A stretch of 64,000 nucleotides of DNA. Origin: Paraburkholderia diazotrophica (lineage in GTDB: Bacteria; Pseudomonadota; Gammaproteobacteria; Burkholderiales; Burkholderiaceae). Below are positions 1 to 7,858 of this stretch, one piece after another (the first letter of the stretch is position 1; each line of letters starts with the position of its first letter). The stretch spans positions 23,757-87,756 of the forward strand of contig NZ_FNYE01000026.1 in NCBI RefSeq assembly GCF_900108945.1, in the 5' to 3' direction. The notes under the pieces were generated by a model. That model searched no databases, was not told where the DNA came from, and saw only the letters and a list, made by a program, of their open reading frames with translations. The position numbers and the translations under genes are program-made.

Positions 1-1
1 G

Positions 2-89
2 GACCAGAGTAAGTGCTCTGCATGGGGCTGGAGTAAGCGCTAAAGCACTAACTCCAGCCGACAGCTAAAGCGCCAACTCTGGTCGACAG
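2..89. repeat. two nested, related inverted repeats
   Basis: The outer arms GACCAGAGT (2-10) and ACTCTGGTC (76-84) are exact reverse complements. The inner arms GGCTGGAGT (26-34) and ACTCCAGCC (51-59) are also exact. Both right arms are followed by GACAG and preceded by an AAAGC(A/G)C(T/C)A block, so the two units are diverged copies of one element. Where they differ, both arms changed together, so base pairing is kept. The element ends about 10 bases before the start of a small gene. Its function is unknown; it could be an RNA leader structure, a protein site or a dispersed genomic repeat. Confidence 0.7.
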
Positions 90-99
90 GAGAAAGATT

Positions 100-258
100 A
101 TGGTTCAGATGGTGATGAACGCAGCCGGTCACAGCGCCGGCAACATCGCGCAACAGGTGCGCGGCCCCATGCTTTTTCAGAAGCTCGCCGGGCTCGCGAT
201 CGTCAGCAGCGGGTACGCTGTGATCGTCGCGAATCTGCTGCACTCGATCAGCCGATGA
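100..258 (+). CDS. small hypothetical protein, 52 residues, one hydrophobic segment
   Basis: I do not recognise this protein. The ATG at 100 is preceded by an AGGAGA ribosome site at 89-94 with normal spacing, and the frame ends at TGA 256-258. The N-terminus is rich in Met and Gln. Residues about 27-47 form a hydrophobic stretch (LAGLAIVSSGYAVIVANLL) that could cross the membrane, followed by a short Ser/Arg tail. The nested inverted repeat just upstream may be part of its leader. dps follows about 170 bp downstream in the same direction. The case for a real gene rests on the ribosome site and the hydropathy pattern, not on homology. Confidence 0.5.
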   Translation: MVQMVMNAAGHSAGNIAQQVRGPMLFQKLAGLAIVSSGYAVIVANLLHSISR

Positions 259-431
259 CGAGCCGCACGTGTGGCCATCCGCGGCCCGAACAGCCGCATC
301 GGCGAGGTGTTGCGTCGCGCGAACGCATGCCATTTCTAAGATAAACTGGCGGACGTTCGAGCGTTGACGGACTGCACACACGCAACTCCGGGCATGCAGA
401 CAGGTTCGTATCACTCTTAGAGGGAGTCATC

Positions 432-920
432 ATGGCCAAGAAAGAAGCCGTACCGCACGTCAACATTGGTATCAGCGACAAGGATCGCAAGAAGATCGCA
501 GAAGGTCTGTCGCGCCTTCTCGCCGATACGTACACGCTTTATCTGAAGACCCACAATTTTCACTGGAACGTGACGGGTCCGATGTTCAACACGCTGCATC
601 TGATGTTCGAGACGCAGTACACGGAACTGGCCACCGCCGTCGATCTGATCGCCGAGCGCATTCGCGCTCTGGGCGTCGTGGCGCCGGGCAGCTACAAGGA
701 ATTCGCGAAGCTGTCGTCGATCGCCGAAGCGGACGGCGTGCCCGCCGCTGAAGACATGATCCGCCAGCTGGTGGAAGGCCAGGAAGCCGTCGTGCGCACC
801 GCGCGCGCGATCTTTCCCGCGACAGACGCCGCCAACGATGAGCCGACGGCCGACCTGCTGACGCAGCGCATGCAGACGCACGAAAAGAACGCGTGGATGC
901 TGCGTTCGATGCTGGCGTAA
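432..920 (+). CDS. dps: Dps, ferritin-like DNA-protection protein
   Basis: 162 residues, the usual length for Dps. Dps forms a dodecamer that oxidises ferrous iron with peroxide at sites between subunits, stores the iron and coats DNA in stress and stationary phase. The ferroxidase helix motif is present (THNFHWNVTGPMF, residues about 40-52), followed by FETQYTELATAVDLIAERI with the expected acidic ligands. The N-terminus MAKKEAVPHVNIG is short and basic and could bind DNA. A good ribosome site (GAGGGAG) precedes the ATG. It is monocistronic, with a strong terminator 60 bp downstream. OxyR or sigma-S control is common for dps, but no convincing site was found here. Confidence 0.95.
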   Translation: MAKKEAVPHVNIGISDKDRKKIAEGLSRLLADTYTLYLKTHNFHWNVTGPMFNTLHLMFETQYTELATAVDLIAERIRALGVVAPGSYKEFAKLSSIAEADGVPAAEDMIRQLVEGQEAVVRTARAIFPATDAANDEPTADLLTQRMQTHEKNAWMLRSMLA

Positions 921-981
921 TTCGCTTCGGCGGCCCATCCGGCGCTGCTCGACGCGCCGGTGGCTTGCGCAGGTGAACGTG

Positions 982-1015
982 AAGCCCGATGGGTGCAAGC
1001 CCGTCGGGCTTTTTT
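982..1015 (+). terminator. rho-independent terminator of dps
   Basis: AAGCCCGATGGG (982-993) pairs with CCCGTCGGGCTT (1000-1011) with a single G.T pair and a six-base loop, and is followed by a run of T. It separates dps from ubiA. It is also why ubiA should not be extended to an upstream in-frame start near 973. Confidence 0.92.
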
Positions 1016-1067
1016 GTCGCCTTTTCCGTGCGTGCGCGTCTGATCCGGTTGCTCTCACGCGCTGCTC

Positions 1068-1088
1068 TAGAATACGGGGATCCGTATT
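1068..1088 (+). promoter_or_regulatory. ubiA promoter -10 with overlapping inverted repeat
   Basis: TAGAAT (1068-1073) is a good -10 element 28 bp before the ubiA start. It overlaps a perfect inverted repeat, AATACGG (1071-1077) / CCGTATT (1082-1088), with a four-base spacer. The repeat could be an operator or a 5' leader hairpin. No convincing -35 element is visible. Confidence 0.4.
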
Positions 1089-1101
1089 TCTGCGCACCGC
1101 C

Positions 1102-1965
1102 ATGTTCGCCCGACTCCCGCTTTATCTACGCCTTGTCCGCATGGACAAGCCGATCGGCAGCCTGCTGCTGCTGTGGCCGACGCTCAACGCACTGTGGATT
1201 GCATCCGACGGCCATCCGTCGTTGTCGCTGCTGGCAATCTTCGTGATCGGCACGGTGCTGATGCGCTCAGCCGGCTGTGCAATTAACGACTATGCGGACC
1301 GCGATTTCGACCGCTATGTGAAGCGCACCGAAAACCGGCCGATCACGTCGGGCAAGATCAAGGCGTGGGAAGCTGTGGCGCTGGCGGTCGGGCTGTCGCT
1401 GATCGCGTTTCTGCTGATCCTGCCGCTCAATACGCTGACGAAGGAGTTGTCGGTGGCGGCGCTGTTCGTCGCGGGCACGTATCCGTTCACGAAGCGCTTC
1501 TTCGCGATTCCGCAGGCGTATCTGGGCATTGCGTTCGGCTTCGGCATTCCGATGGCGTTCGCTGCCATACAGAATCAGGTGCCGCTGCTCGCGTGGGTGA
1601 TGCTGCTCGCGAACGTGTTCTGGTCTGTCGCGTACGACACCGAATACGCGATGGTCGATCGCGACGACGACATCAAGATCGGCATACGCACGTCTGCGCT
1701 GACGTTCGGCCGCTCCGACGTGCTCGCGATCATGATCTGCTACGCGGTCACGCTCGGCATCTACGTCGGCATCGGCATCGTTCTGGGCTTCGGGGCGCTG
1801 TACTGGATCGGTCTTGCCGCTGCTGCCGGTTGCGCCGTGTACCACTACACGCTGATCAGGAACCGAGAGCGCATGCCGTGCTTCGCGGCCTTCCGGCATA
1901 ACAACTGGCTGGGCGGCGCGTTGTTTGCCGGCATTGCCGCACATTACGCGGCGCAGGCGTTCTGA
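1102..1965 (+). CDS. ubiA: 4-hydroxybenzoate octaprenyltransferase
   Basis: 287 residues. UbiA is an inner-membrane prenyltransferase that attaches the octaprenyl chain to 4-hydroxybenzoate in ubiquinone synthesis. Both aspartate-rich Mg-diphosphate motifs are present: NDYADRDFDRYVKR (residues about 60-73) and YDTEYAMVDRDDD (about 180-192). Around them are the expected eight to nine hydrophobic helices. The start at ATG 1102 (MFARLPLYLRLVRMDKPIG) matches the family. An in-frame upstream start would run through the dps terminator. The gene is single and faces proC across a large hairpin. Confidence 0.96.
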   Translation: MFARLPLYLRLVRMDKPIGSLLLLWPTLNALWIASDGHPSLSLLAIFVIGTVLMRSAGCAINDYADRDFDRYVKRTENRPITSGKIKAWEAVALAVGLSLIAFLLILPLNTLTKELSVAALFVAGTYPFTKRFFAIPQAYLGIAFGFGIPMAFAAIQNQVPLLAWVMLLANVFWSVAYDTEYAMVDRDDDIKIGIRTSALTFGRSDVLAIMICYAVTLGIYVGIGIVLGFGALYWIGLAAAAGCAVYHYTLIRNRERMPCFAAFRHNNWLGGALFAGIAAHYAAQAF

Positions 1966-1981
1966 ACACCTTTCGATAAGG

Positions 1982-2025
1982 CGCTGCGGCGATGCCGATT
2001 GCGGTGTCGGTATCGTGCCGCAGCG
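1982..2025. terminator. long hairpin between convergent ubiA and proC
   Basis: GCTGCGGC (1983-1990) pairs with GCCGCAGC (2017-2024). Inside this, GATGCCGA (1991-1998) pairs with TCGGTATC (2007-2014) through one mismatch or wobble, giving about 16 paired bases and an eight-base loop. There is no T-tract on either side. It is best read as a shared transcription barrier of the two convergent genes. Confidence 0.45.
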
Positions 2026-2052
2026 TCTGCGTTTGTCAAACGGCAAGCGCCT

Positions 2053-2868
2053 TCACTGCTTGCCGAATTCCTCCCCCATTTCCCGGGCCCGCGCATCGGC
2101 GGCCAGCGCGCCGCGCACGATCGCGTCCTTCACGCCTTGCGCTTCGAACGATGCCAGTGCCGCTGCCGTCGTGCCGCCCTTCGATGTCACGCGCTCGCGC
2201 AGCACGCTTGCCGGTTCGCCAGACTGCGCGGCGAGTTGAGCGGCGCCCGTGAATGTCGCGACGGCGAGAGCACGGCCTTGGTCGTCGTCCATGCCCAACT
2301 GGCGCGCCGCTTCCTGCATGGCCTCGATGAAATAGAACACATACGCGGGGCCGCTGCCCGAGATGGCCGTCACGGCATCGATTTTCGCTTCGTCGTCGAA
2401 CCATACCGTCTGTCCGACCGCGCCAAGAACCTGCGACGCCAGCGCGCGTCCCGCTTCGTCGACGCCGCCCAGCGCGACCAGCCCCGTCACGCCCATGCCG
2501 ATCAGCGCGGGCGTGTTCGGCATCGTGCGCACGAGGCGCGCGTGACCGCCGAGCCAGCGCGCCAGGTCCGCGCCGCGAATGCCCGCGACGATGCTGATGA
2601 CAACCTGCGACGGCGACAGATGCGGCGCGAGCGCAGCCGCGACGTCCTTGACGATCTGCGGCTTCACGGCGAGCACGACGGCATCGAACGGTTTCAGCGA
2701 TGCATCCGCCGTCGCGCTCGTGCTTACGCCGAACTGTTCTTCGTTGCGTTTGCGCGCATCTTCGTTGGGATCGATGGCTCGAATGTCCGACGGCGCAACA
2801 CCGCGCTTGATCAGACCGCCGATGAGTGCAGCGGCCATATTGCCGCCGCCGATGAAGGCAATTTTCAT
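2053..2868 (-). CDS. proC: pyrroline-5-carboxylate reductase
   Basis: 271 residues, standard length. ProC catalyses the last step of proline synthesis, reducing 1-pyrroline-5-carboxylate with NAD(P)H in the cytoplasm. The N-terminal Rossmann motif is clear (MKIAFIGGGNMAAALIGG). The C-terminal dimer domain has the signature SGSGPAYVF at about residue 170 and the Thr-rich VTSKGGTTAAAL block at about 230, both used for substrate binding. It starts 12 bp after yggS on the same strand. The yggS-proC pairing is widespread in proteobacteria, so the two are probably one operon. Confidence 0.97.
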   Translation of the reverse strand: MKIAFIGGGNMAAALIGGLIKRGVAPSDIRAIDPNEDARKRNEEQFGVSTSATADASLKPFDAVVLAVKPQIVKDVAAALAPHLSPSQVVISIVAGIRGADLARWLGGHARLVRTMPNTPALIGMGVTGLVALGGVDEAGRALASQVLGAVGQTVWFDDEAKIDAVTAISGSGPAYVFYFIEAMQEAARQLGMDDDQGRALAVATFTGAAQLAAQSGEPASVLRERVTSKGGTTAAALASFEAQGVKDAIVRGALAADARAREMGEEFGKQ

Positions 2869-2880
2869 GATGTACGGGAG

Positions 2881-3579
2881 TTAGTGAGAGTAGTCACGGG
2901 CACCGAAGATAGCCGTGCCGATACGCACGATCGTCGCGCCTTCGAGCACGGCCGCCTCGAGATCGTCCGACATGCCCATCGACAGCGTGTCGAGTTCGAG
3001 ACCCTCCGCGCGCAGCTTTTCGCACAGCTCGCGCAACGCGCGATGCGGCGCGCGCTGCTGTTCGACGTCGCCTGCCGGTTCGGGAATCGCCATGAGGCCG
3101 CGCAGCCGCAATTTCGGCAGCGACGCGATTTCGCGCGCGACATGCAACGCCTCTTCAGGCGTCACGCCGCTCTTCGATGCTTCGCCGCTGATGTTCACCT
3201 GAAGGCACACATTGAGCGGCGGCAAGCCGTCGGGCCGCTGTTCGGACAGCCGCTGCGCGATCTTCAGGCGATCGACGGAGTGCACCCAGTCGAAATGTTC
3301 GGCAACGAGGCGCGTCTTGTTCGACTGCAGCGGTCCGATGAAATGCCATTCGATCGACGCGCACAGATCGGACAGCGCTTCGATTTTCGTCAGGCTTTCC
3401 TGCACGTAGTTTTCGCCGAACGCGTGCTGGCCCGCTGCATGCGCGGCGCGAACGTCTTCGGCGGGGAACGTCTTCGAGACGGCGAGCAGCGCAATCGAGC
3501 GCGGATCGCGGCCTGCGACCTGCGCGGCGAGAGCGATGCGCTGATGCACTGCGTCGAGATTGTGAGCGAGATCGGGCAT
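2881..3579 (-). CDS. yggS: YggS/PROSC-family pyridoxal-phosphate homeostasis protein
   Basis: 232 residues. This family binds PLP in a TIM barrel, has no known catalytic activity, and buffers vitamin B6 and amino- or keto-acid pools. The PLP lysine lies in IALLAVSKTFPAEDV (about residue 36). WHFIGPLQSNKTR and LSMGMSDDLEAAV are family signatures. The start MPDLAHNLDAVHQRI (3579) fits the family; the open frame continues upstream only through non-conserved sequence. It lies directly upstream of proC. A TATAAT promoter with a TGGCC-N4-GGCCA palindrome lies 38-82 bp upstream. Confidence 0.95.
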   Translation of the reverse strand: MPDLAHNLDAVHQRIALAAQVAGRDPRSIALLAVSKTFPAEDVRAAHAAGQHAFGENYVQESLTKIEALSDLCASIEWHFIGPLQSNKTRLVAEHFDWVHSVDRLKIAQRLSEQRPDGLPPLNVCLQVNISGEASKSGVTPEEALHVAREIASLPKLRLRGLMAIPEPAGDVEQQRAPHRALRELCEKLRAEGLELDTLSMGMSDDLEAAVLEGATIVRIGTAIFGARDYSH

Positions 3580-3616
3580 GAAACGTTGACTACCGATGCG
3601 AGGGGCGACGATTCGA

Positions 3617-3661
3617 ATTATACGGACGCCGCTCATGCGCCACGACCTGGCCGAATGGCCA
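3617..3661 (-). promoter_or_regulatory. yggS promoter with upstream palindrome
   Basis: Read on the minus strand, a perfect TATAAT (3622-3617) lies about 38 bp before the yggS start. The palindrome TGGCC-ATTC-GGCCA (3661-3648) lies 25 bp upstream of it, centred near -44 relative to the expected start of transcription. The -35 hexamer is poor, as is common at promoters that need an activator. The same palindrome has nearly the same spacing at hemH. Confidence 0.55.
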
Positions 3662-3736
3662 GATTGCGCGGGCATCGCCCGCAAGCGATGCTGTCGATCA
3701 GGACACAGGCACAGCACGCAAGCTCAGCACGCAAGC

Positions 3737-4963
3737 TCAGGCCGCGAGCATGTGCTCGACGAGTTCGATCCAATGCACCACAGGCGTGGAGGTTCCGCTT
3801 TGCAGATGCGCGATGCAGCCCACGTTAGCCGAGACGATGATCTGCGGCTCCTGCGCCTTCAGCTTTTCGAGCTTCTGGTTGCGCAGCGCGTACGACAGCG
3901 CGGGTTGCGTGAGCGAATAGGTGCCGGCCGAGCCGCAGCACAGGTGGCTGTCGGCGGGCAGCTTGACGTCGATGCCGAGCGCCGTCAGCAGCTGTTCGAC
4001 CTTCCCGCGAATCTGCTGGCCATGCTGGAGCGTGCAAGGCGGGTGAAACGCGACGGTGTGAATCGCGCGGCGGCGCGTGAGCGGCGTCAGCGCTTCTTCG
4101 AAGTCGGGCAGGATTTCGCTGATGTCGCGCGTCAGTTCGACGATGCGCTTCGCTTTCTCGGCGTAAGCGGGATCGTTGCGCATCAGGTGCGCGTATTCCT
4201 TGACGGTCGCGCCGCAGCCGGAGGCGTTCATCACGATCGCCTCGGCGCCCTCTTCGACATGCGGCCACCATGCGTCGATGTTCTGCCGCACGTCGTCGAG
4301 CGCTTCGTCGTTGTAGCCGAGGTGCAGCCGGATCGCGCCACAGCAGCCCGCTTCCTGCGCGATGACGGTCTGGATGCCGAGCGCGTCCAGCACGCGTGCC
4401 GTCGCGATGTTGACGTTCGGCATCATCGACGGCTGCACGCAGCCCGCGAGCATCAGCATCTTGCGCGGATGCGTGGCCGTCGGCCATTCGAGCTGACGTT
4501 GGCGTTGCGGAACCTTGTCGCGCAGCTTCTTCGGCAGCAGCGGACGGAAGTGCTGGCCGATACGCATCGCAGGCGTGAAGAGCGTGCTGTTCGGCACGAA
4601 GCTCGCAAGCACGCGGCGCATCAGCCGCTGGCCGAAAGGCCGTGGCACCTTTTCTTCCGTGAGCTTGCGGCCGATCTCGACGAGCTTGCCGTATTCCACG
4701 CCGGACGGGCAGGTCGATTCGCAATTGCGGCACGTGAGGCAGCGGTCCAGATGCAGTTGCGTGCTGCGCGTGACGGGCGTGCCCTCCACCATCTGCTTGA
4801 TCAGATAGATGCGGCCGCGCGGCCCGTCGAGTTCGTCGCCCAGCAGTTGATATGTCGGGCACGTGGCGGTGCAAAAGCCGCAATGCACGCACTTGCGCAG
4901 GATGGCGTCGGCTTCGTCGCCGTCGGGCGTGTTGCGAATGAAGTCGGCGAGATTGGTTTGCAT
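3737..4963 (-). CDS. glcF: glycolate oxidase iron-sulfur subunit GlcF
   Basis: 408 residues, typical of GlcF. With GlcD and GlcE it forms the membrane-associated glycolate oxidase that converts glycolate to glyoxylate and passes electrons to quinone. Two [4Fe-4S] motifs are near the N-terminus: CVHCGFCTATCP (about residues 25-36) and CLTCRNCESTCP (about 75-86). Two CCG-type heterodisulfide-reductase-like regions follow, around EAGCCGAIRLH and LCCGSAGTYS. It lies 7 bp after glcE, so the two are co-transcribed and probably translationally coupled. Confidence 0.95.
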   Translation of the reverse strand: MQTNLADFIRNTPDGDEADAILRKCVHCGFCTATCPTYQLLGDELDGPRGRIYLIKQMVEGTPVTRSTQLHLDRCLTCRNCESTCPSGVEYGKLVEIGRKLTEEKVPRPFGQRLMRRVLASFVPNSTLFTPAMRIGQHFRPLLPKKLRDKVPQRQRQLEWPTATHPRKMLMLAGCVQPSMMPNVNIATARVLDALGIQTVIAQEAGCCGAIRLHLGYNDEALDDVRQNIDAWWPHVEEGAEAIVMNASGCGATVKEYAHLMRNDPAYAEKAKRIVELTRDISEILPDFEEALTPLTRRRAIHTVAFHPPCTLQHGQQIRGKVEQLLTALGIDVKLPADSHLCCGSAGTYSLTQPALSYALRNQKLEKLKAQEPQIIVSANVGCIAHLQSGTSTPVVHWIELVEHMLAA

Positions 4964-4970
4964 CGCGCGC

Positions 4971-6059
4971 TCAGAAGTCGGGGTACAGCCGGCCGCGATT
5001 GAAGATGCGGGCCGGGTCGAATGCAGCCTTCAGGCCGCGATGAATCTTCATCAGCGGCGCGGGCAGCGGCGTAAAGACGCCCGCGCCGCGATCGTAGCCG
5101 TGGCCCGTGCGGAAGATCGTCGCATGGCCGCCCGCCTGTTTCGCGCTGATGCGCACGGTCTGCGCATCAGCGTCGGTAATCCACCAGCGTTGCGCGCCGC
5201 CCCATTCCATCAGCTGCGCGCCGGGCAGCTGCAGCGGCTCGGTGATGGTCGGCAGCGCGAGACGCCAAAGCGCGGACTTCGGCGCGATGGCCGCGAAAAA
5301 CGGATCGGTCTGTTCGCGCAGGCCGGCCCAGAAGCGCTCGGCTTCCACCGCGTCGACGACTTCGCCGCCCAGCGACGTGCGCGCCGATTTGACGGCCGCC
5401 TCCGCGCCGCCCAGCCGCACGGCCAGCGTGCCGTTGCGCCACGCACTGCCCGTGATCGGCAGCGGTCGGCCGCCCCATTCGTTGAGCTTGCGCACGGCAT
5501 CGGTGCCGTTCATGTCGAACTTGAGCGTCGCTTCGGCCTTCGGACGTGGTAGTACTTTGACCGACAACTGGAGAATCAGCCCAAGCGTTCCGAGCGATCC
5601 GGCCATCAGACGGGAAACGTCGTAACCGGCGACGTTCTTCACCACTTGTCCGCCGAACGTGAGCACTTGCCCCTGGCCGTTCATGACGACGGTGCCGAGC
5701 ACGAAGTCGCGTGGCGCGCCGGCCGAATGGCGGCGCGGACCGGCGATGCCCGCCGCGATGCAGCCGCCGAGCGTCGCCTGAGGGCCGAAGTGGGGCGGCT
5801 CGAAAGCCAGCATCTGGTCATGCTCGGCGAGCGCCGCTTCGATTTCGAGGAGCGGCGTGCCTGCGCGCGCGGTGATGACCAGCTCGGCCGGGTCGTACGC
5901 AATGATGCCGCGATGCGCGCGCGTGTCGAGGATTTCACCCTGCAATGACTGGCCGTACCAGTCCTTCGTGCCGCCGCCACGGATGCGGATCGGCTGCTCG
6001 GCGGCTGTCGCCGCACGAACCCGTTCCGACCACGCGGCGACGATGTCGTCCTCTTTCAT
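4971..6059 (-). CDS. glcE: glycolate oxidase FAD-binding subunit GlcE
   Basis: 362 residues. GlcE is the shorter FAD-binding (PCMH-type) subunit of glycolate oxidase. Visible FAD-domain blocks are IRGGGTKDWYG (about residue 23), GPQATLGGCIAAGIAGPRR (about 95) and VKNVAGYDVSRLMAGSLGTL (about 143). The C-terminus ends with FDPARIFNRGRLYPDF, the usual FAD-oxidase tail. Unlike the compact glcDEF operon of many bacteria, 231 bp separate it from glcD, and that gap holds its own promoter (TTGCCA-16-TACAAT). No clear Shine-Dalgarno is seen. Confidence 0.94.
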   Translation of the reverse strand: MKEDDIVAAWSERVRAATAAEQPIRIRGGGTKDWYGQSLQGEILDTRAHRGIIAYDPAELVITARAGTPLLEIEAALAEHDQMLAFEPPHFGPQATLGGCIAAGIAGPRRHSAGAPRDFVLGTVVMNGQGQVLTFGGQVVKNVAGYDVSRLMAGSLGTLGLILQLSVKVLPRPKAEATLKFDMNGTDAVRKLNEWGGRPLPITGSAWRNGTLAVRLGGAEAAVKSARTSLGGEVVDAVEAERFWAGLREQTDPFFAAIAPKSALWRLALPTITEPLQLPGAQLMEWGGAQRWWITDADAQTVRISAKQAGGHATIFRTGHGYDRGAGVFTPLPAPLMKIHRGLKAAFDPARIFNRGRLYPDF

Positions 6060-6087
6060 GGTGCGTTGTTTCGTTGTAGTGCTTTCG

Positions 6088-6115
6088 ATTGTACCGAGGC
6101 AAGCCGTGCTGGCAA
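6088..6115 (-). promoter_or_regulatory. sigma-70 promoter for glcE-glcF
   Basis: On the minus strand, TTGCCA (6115-6110) is followed after 16 bp by TACAAT (6093-6088), 28 bp before the glcE start. The rest of the 231-bp glcD-glcE gap shows no gene, only short GC-rich partial repeats (AACCGG/CCGGTT around 6136-6153). Confidence 0.6.
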
Positions 6116-6290
6116 CCCGGTTCCGACCCGTATCGAACCGGATGGCGCCGGTTATGCTTCATGGGCGTTCAAGGGCGACGCGTACGTGCTACCTGCTGCG
6201 AACCGAAACATCGACAGGCTCAGCATCAACCGGACCCGACAGCAATGCCGGCGGTGCGCGGAGTGATCCAGGCAACCGCCGGCCAGGCGC

Positions 6291-7796
6291 TCAAAAACGC
6301 GGCAGTTCGGGATGCGGCAGCAGCCCGCCACGGACATGCAACTTGCCGTATTCGGCGCAGCGGGCGCGCGTCGGGATGCCCTTGTCGGGGTTGAGAAGTG
6401 CCGCGGGATCGAAGGCGCGCTTGACTGCATGGAACGCATCGCGCTCTTCGGGCGAAAACTGCACGCACATCGAGTTGATCTTCTCGATGCCGACGCCATG
6501 TTCGCCCGTCACCGTGCCACCCAGCTCGACACAGGTCTCCAGGATGTCGCAACCGAAGGCTTCCGCGCGGTGCCACTCGTCAAGGTCGTTGCCGTTGAAC
6601 AGGATCAGCGGATGCATGTTGCCGTCGCCCGCATGGAACACGTTGATGCAACGCAAGTTGTACTTCTTTTCCATTTCCTCGATACGCGCGAGCAGCGGTC
6701 CGATGCTGCGACGCGGCACCGTGCCGTCCATGCAGTAGTAATCCGGCGAGATGCGTCCGGCGGCCGGAAACGCGTTTTTGCGGCCCGACCAGAAGCGCAG
6801 CCGTTCGGCTTCCGTGCGCGAGATCTGAATGCGCGTCGCGCCGTGTTCGCGCAGCACGGCCGTCATGCGCACGATTTCTTCGCTGACTTCCTCGGGGGTG
6901 CCGTCCGATTCGCAGAGCAGGATCGCGGCCGCATCGAGATCGTAGCCGGCGTTGACGAACTCCTCGACAGCGCGCGTGGCGGGCTTGTCCATCATTTCGA
7001 GGCCGGCGGGGATGATGCCCGCGGCAATGATGCCCGCGACGGCATCGCCGCCTTTCACGACATCGTCGAAACTCGCCATGATGACCTGCGCGGCCTGCGG
7101 CTTCGGTATCAGCTTGACGGTGACTTCTGTGACGATCGCGAACATGCCTTCGCTGCCGATCATGACGGCCAGCAGATCGAGACCGGGCGCATCCGGGCTC
7201 AGCGAGCCGAACTCGACGATCTCGCCGTCCATCGTGACAGCACGCACGCGCATGACGTTATGCACCGTCAAGCCATACTTGAGGCAATGCACGCCGCCGG
7301 AATTTTCCGCGACGTTGCCGCCGATCGTGCAGGCGATCTGCGATGACGGATCGGGCGCGTAGTAAAGGCCGTAAGGCGCAGCCGCTTCCGATATCGACAG
7401 ATTGCGCACGCCGGGCTGCACGGTTGCCGTGCGCGCATACGGATCGACTTCGATGATCTTGCGAAAGCGCGCGAGCGAAACGACGACGCCGTTCCGGATC
7501 GGCATCGCGCCGCCCGACAGGCTCGTGCCCGCGCCGCGCGGCACGATGGGCACATTGAGCCGATGACAGATCTGCGCGATGCGCTGCACCTGCGACTCGG
7601 TTTCCGGCAGCGCGACGGCAAGCGGCAAGCGCCGGTACGCGGCGAGACCGTCGCATTCGTATGCGACCGTGTCTTCTTCGCGATACAACAGGCAATGGGT
7701 TGGCAGTACGGCCATCAACGCCTGCACGACCTCGCGCTGACGTTGCGCAAGCATCTCGGGCGAAAGCTCGGGGGACAGCTCGCCGGGTGCGTTCAT
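6291..7796 (-). CDS. glcD: glycolate oxidase catalytic subunit GlcD
   Basis: 501 residues. GlcD is the main FAD subunit that oxidises glycolate (and D-lactate). The N-terminal PCMH FAD domain has VPRGAGTSLSGGAMP (about 87-101) and CTIGGNVAENSGGVHC (about 154-169). The C-terminal domain has the metal and substrate motifs NVFHAGDGNMHP (about 386-397) and GEHGVGIEKI (about 430). A strong ribosome site (GAGGAG) precedes the ATG at 7796. It is 62 bp downstream of a related flavoprotein gene, so the two are probably co-transcribed, while glcEF have a separate promoter. Confidence 0.95.
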   Translation of the reverse strand: MNAPGELSPELSPEMLAQRQREVVQALMAVLPTHCLLYREEDTVAYECDGLAAYRRLPLAVALPETESQVQRIAQICHRLNVPIVPRGAGTSLSGGAMPIRNGVVVSLARFRKIIEVDPYARTATVQPGVRNLSISEAAAPYGLYYAPDPSSQIACTIGGNVAENSGGVHCLKYGLTVHNVMRVRAVTMDGEIVEFGSLSPDAPGLDLLAVMIGSEGMFAIVTEVTVKLIPKPQAAQVIMASFDDVVKGGDAVAGIIAAGIIPAGLEMMDKPATRAVEEFVNAGYDLDAAAILLCESDGTPEEVSEEIVRMTAVLREHGATRIQISRTEAERLRFWSGRKNAFPAAGRISPDYYCMDGTVPRRSIGPLLARIEEMEKKYNLRCINVFHAGDGNMHPLILFNGNDLDEWHRAEAFGCDILETCVELGGTVTGEHGVGIEKINSMCVQFSPEERDAFHAVKRAFDPAALLNPDKGIPTRARCAEYGKLHVRGGLLPHPELPRF

Positions 7797-7858
7797 GGAA
7801 TGTCTCCTCGTTGGACGGCCGCGCGCCTCTTTGTGCTGCGGCCGGACATGCGGTTACG

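Noticed and set aside
417..1103. Long minus-strand open frame across dps
   Set aside because: It is a high-GC mirror frame of dps with an Arg/His-rich composition and no recognisable domain.
1999..3828. 609-codon plus-strand open frame across proC and yggS
   Set aside because: It is antisense to two well-supported genes and shows the Arg/Ala/His-rich composition of shadow frames.
5709..5725. A further GGCCGAATGGC match inside glcE
   Set aside because: It lies in coding sequence and the second arm is incomplete (GGCGG), so it does not form the palindrome.
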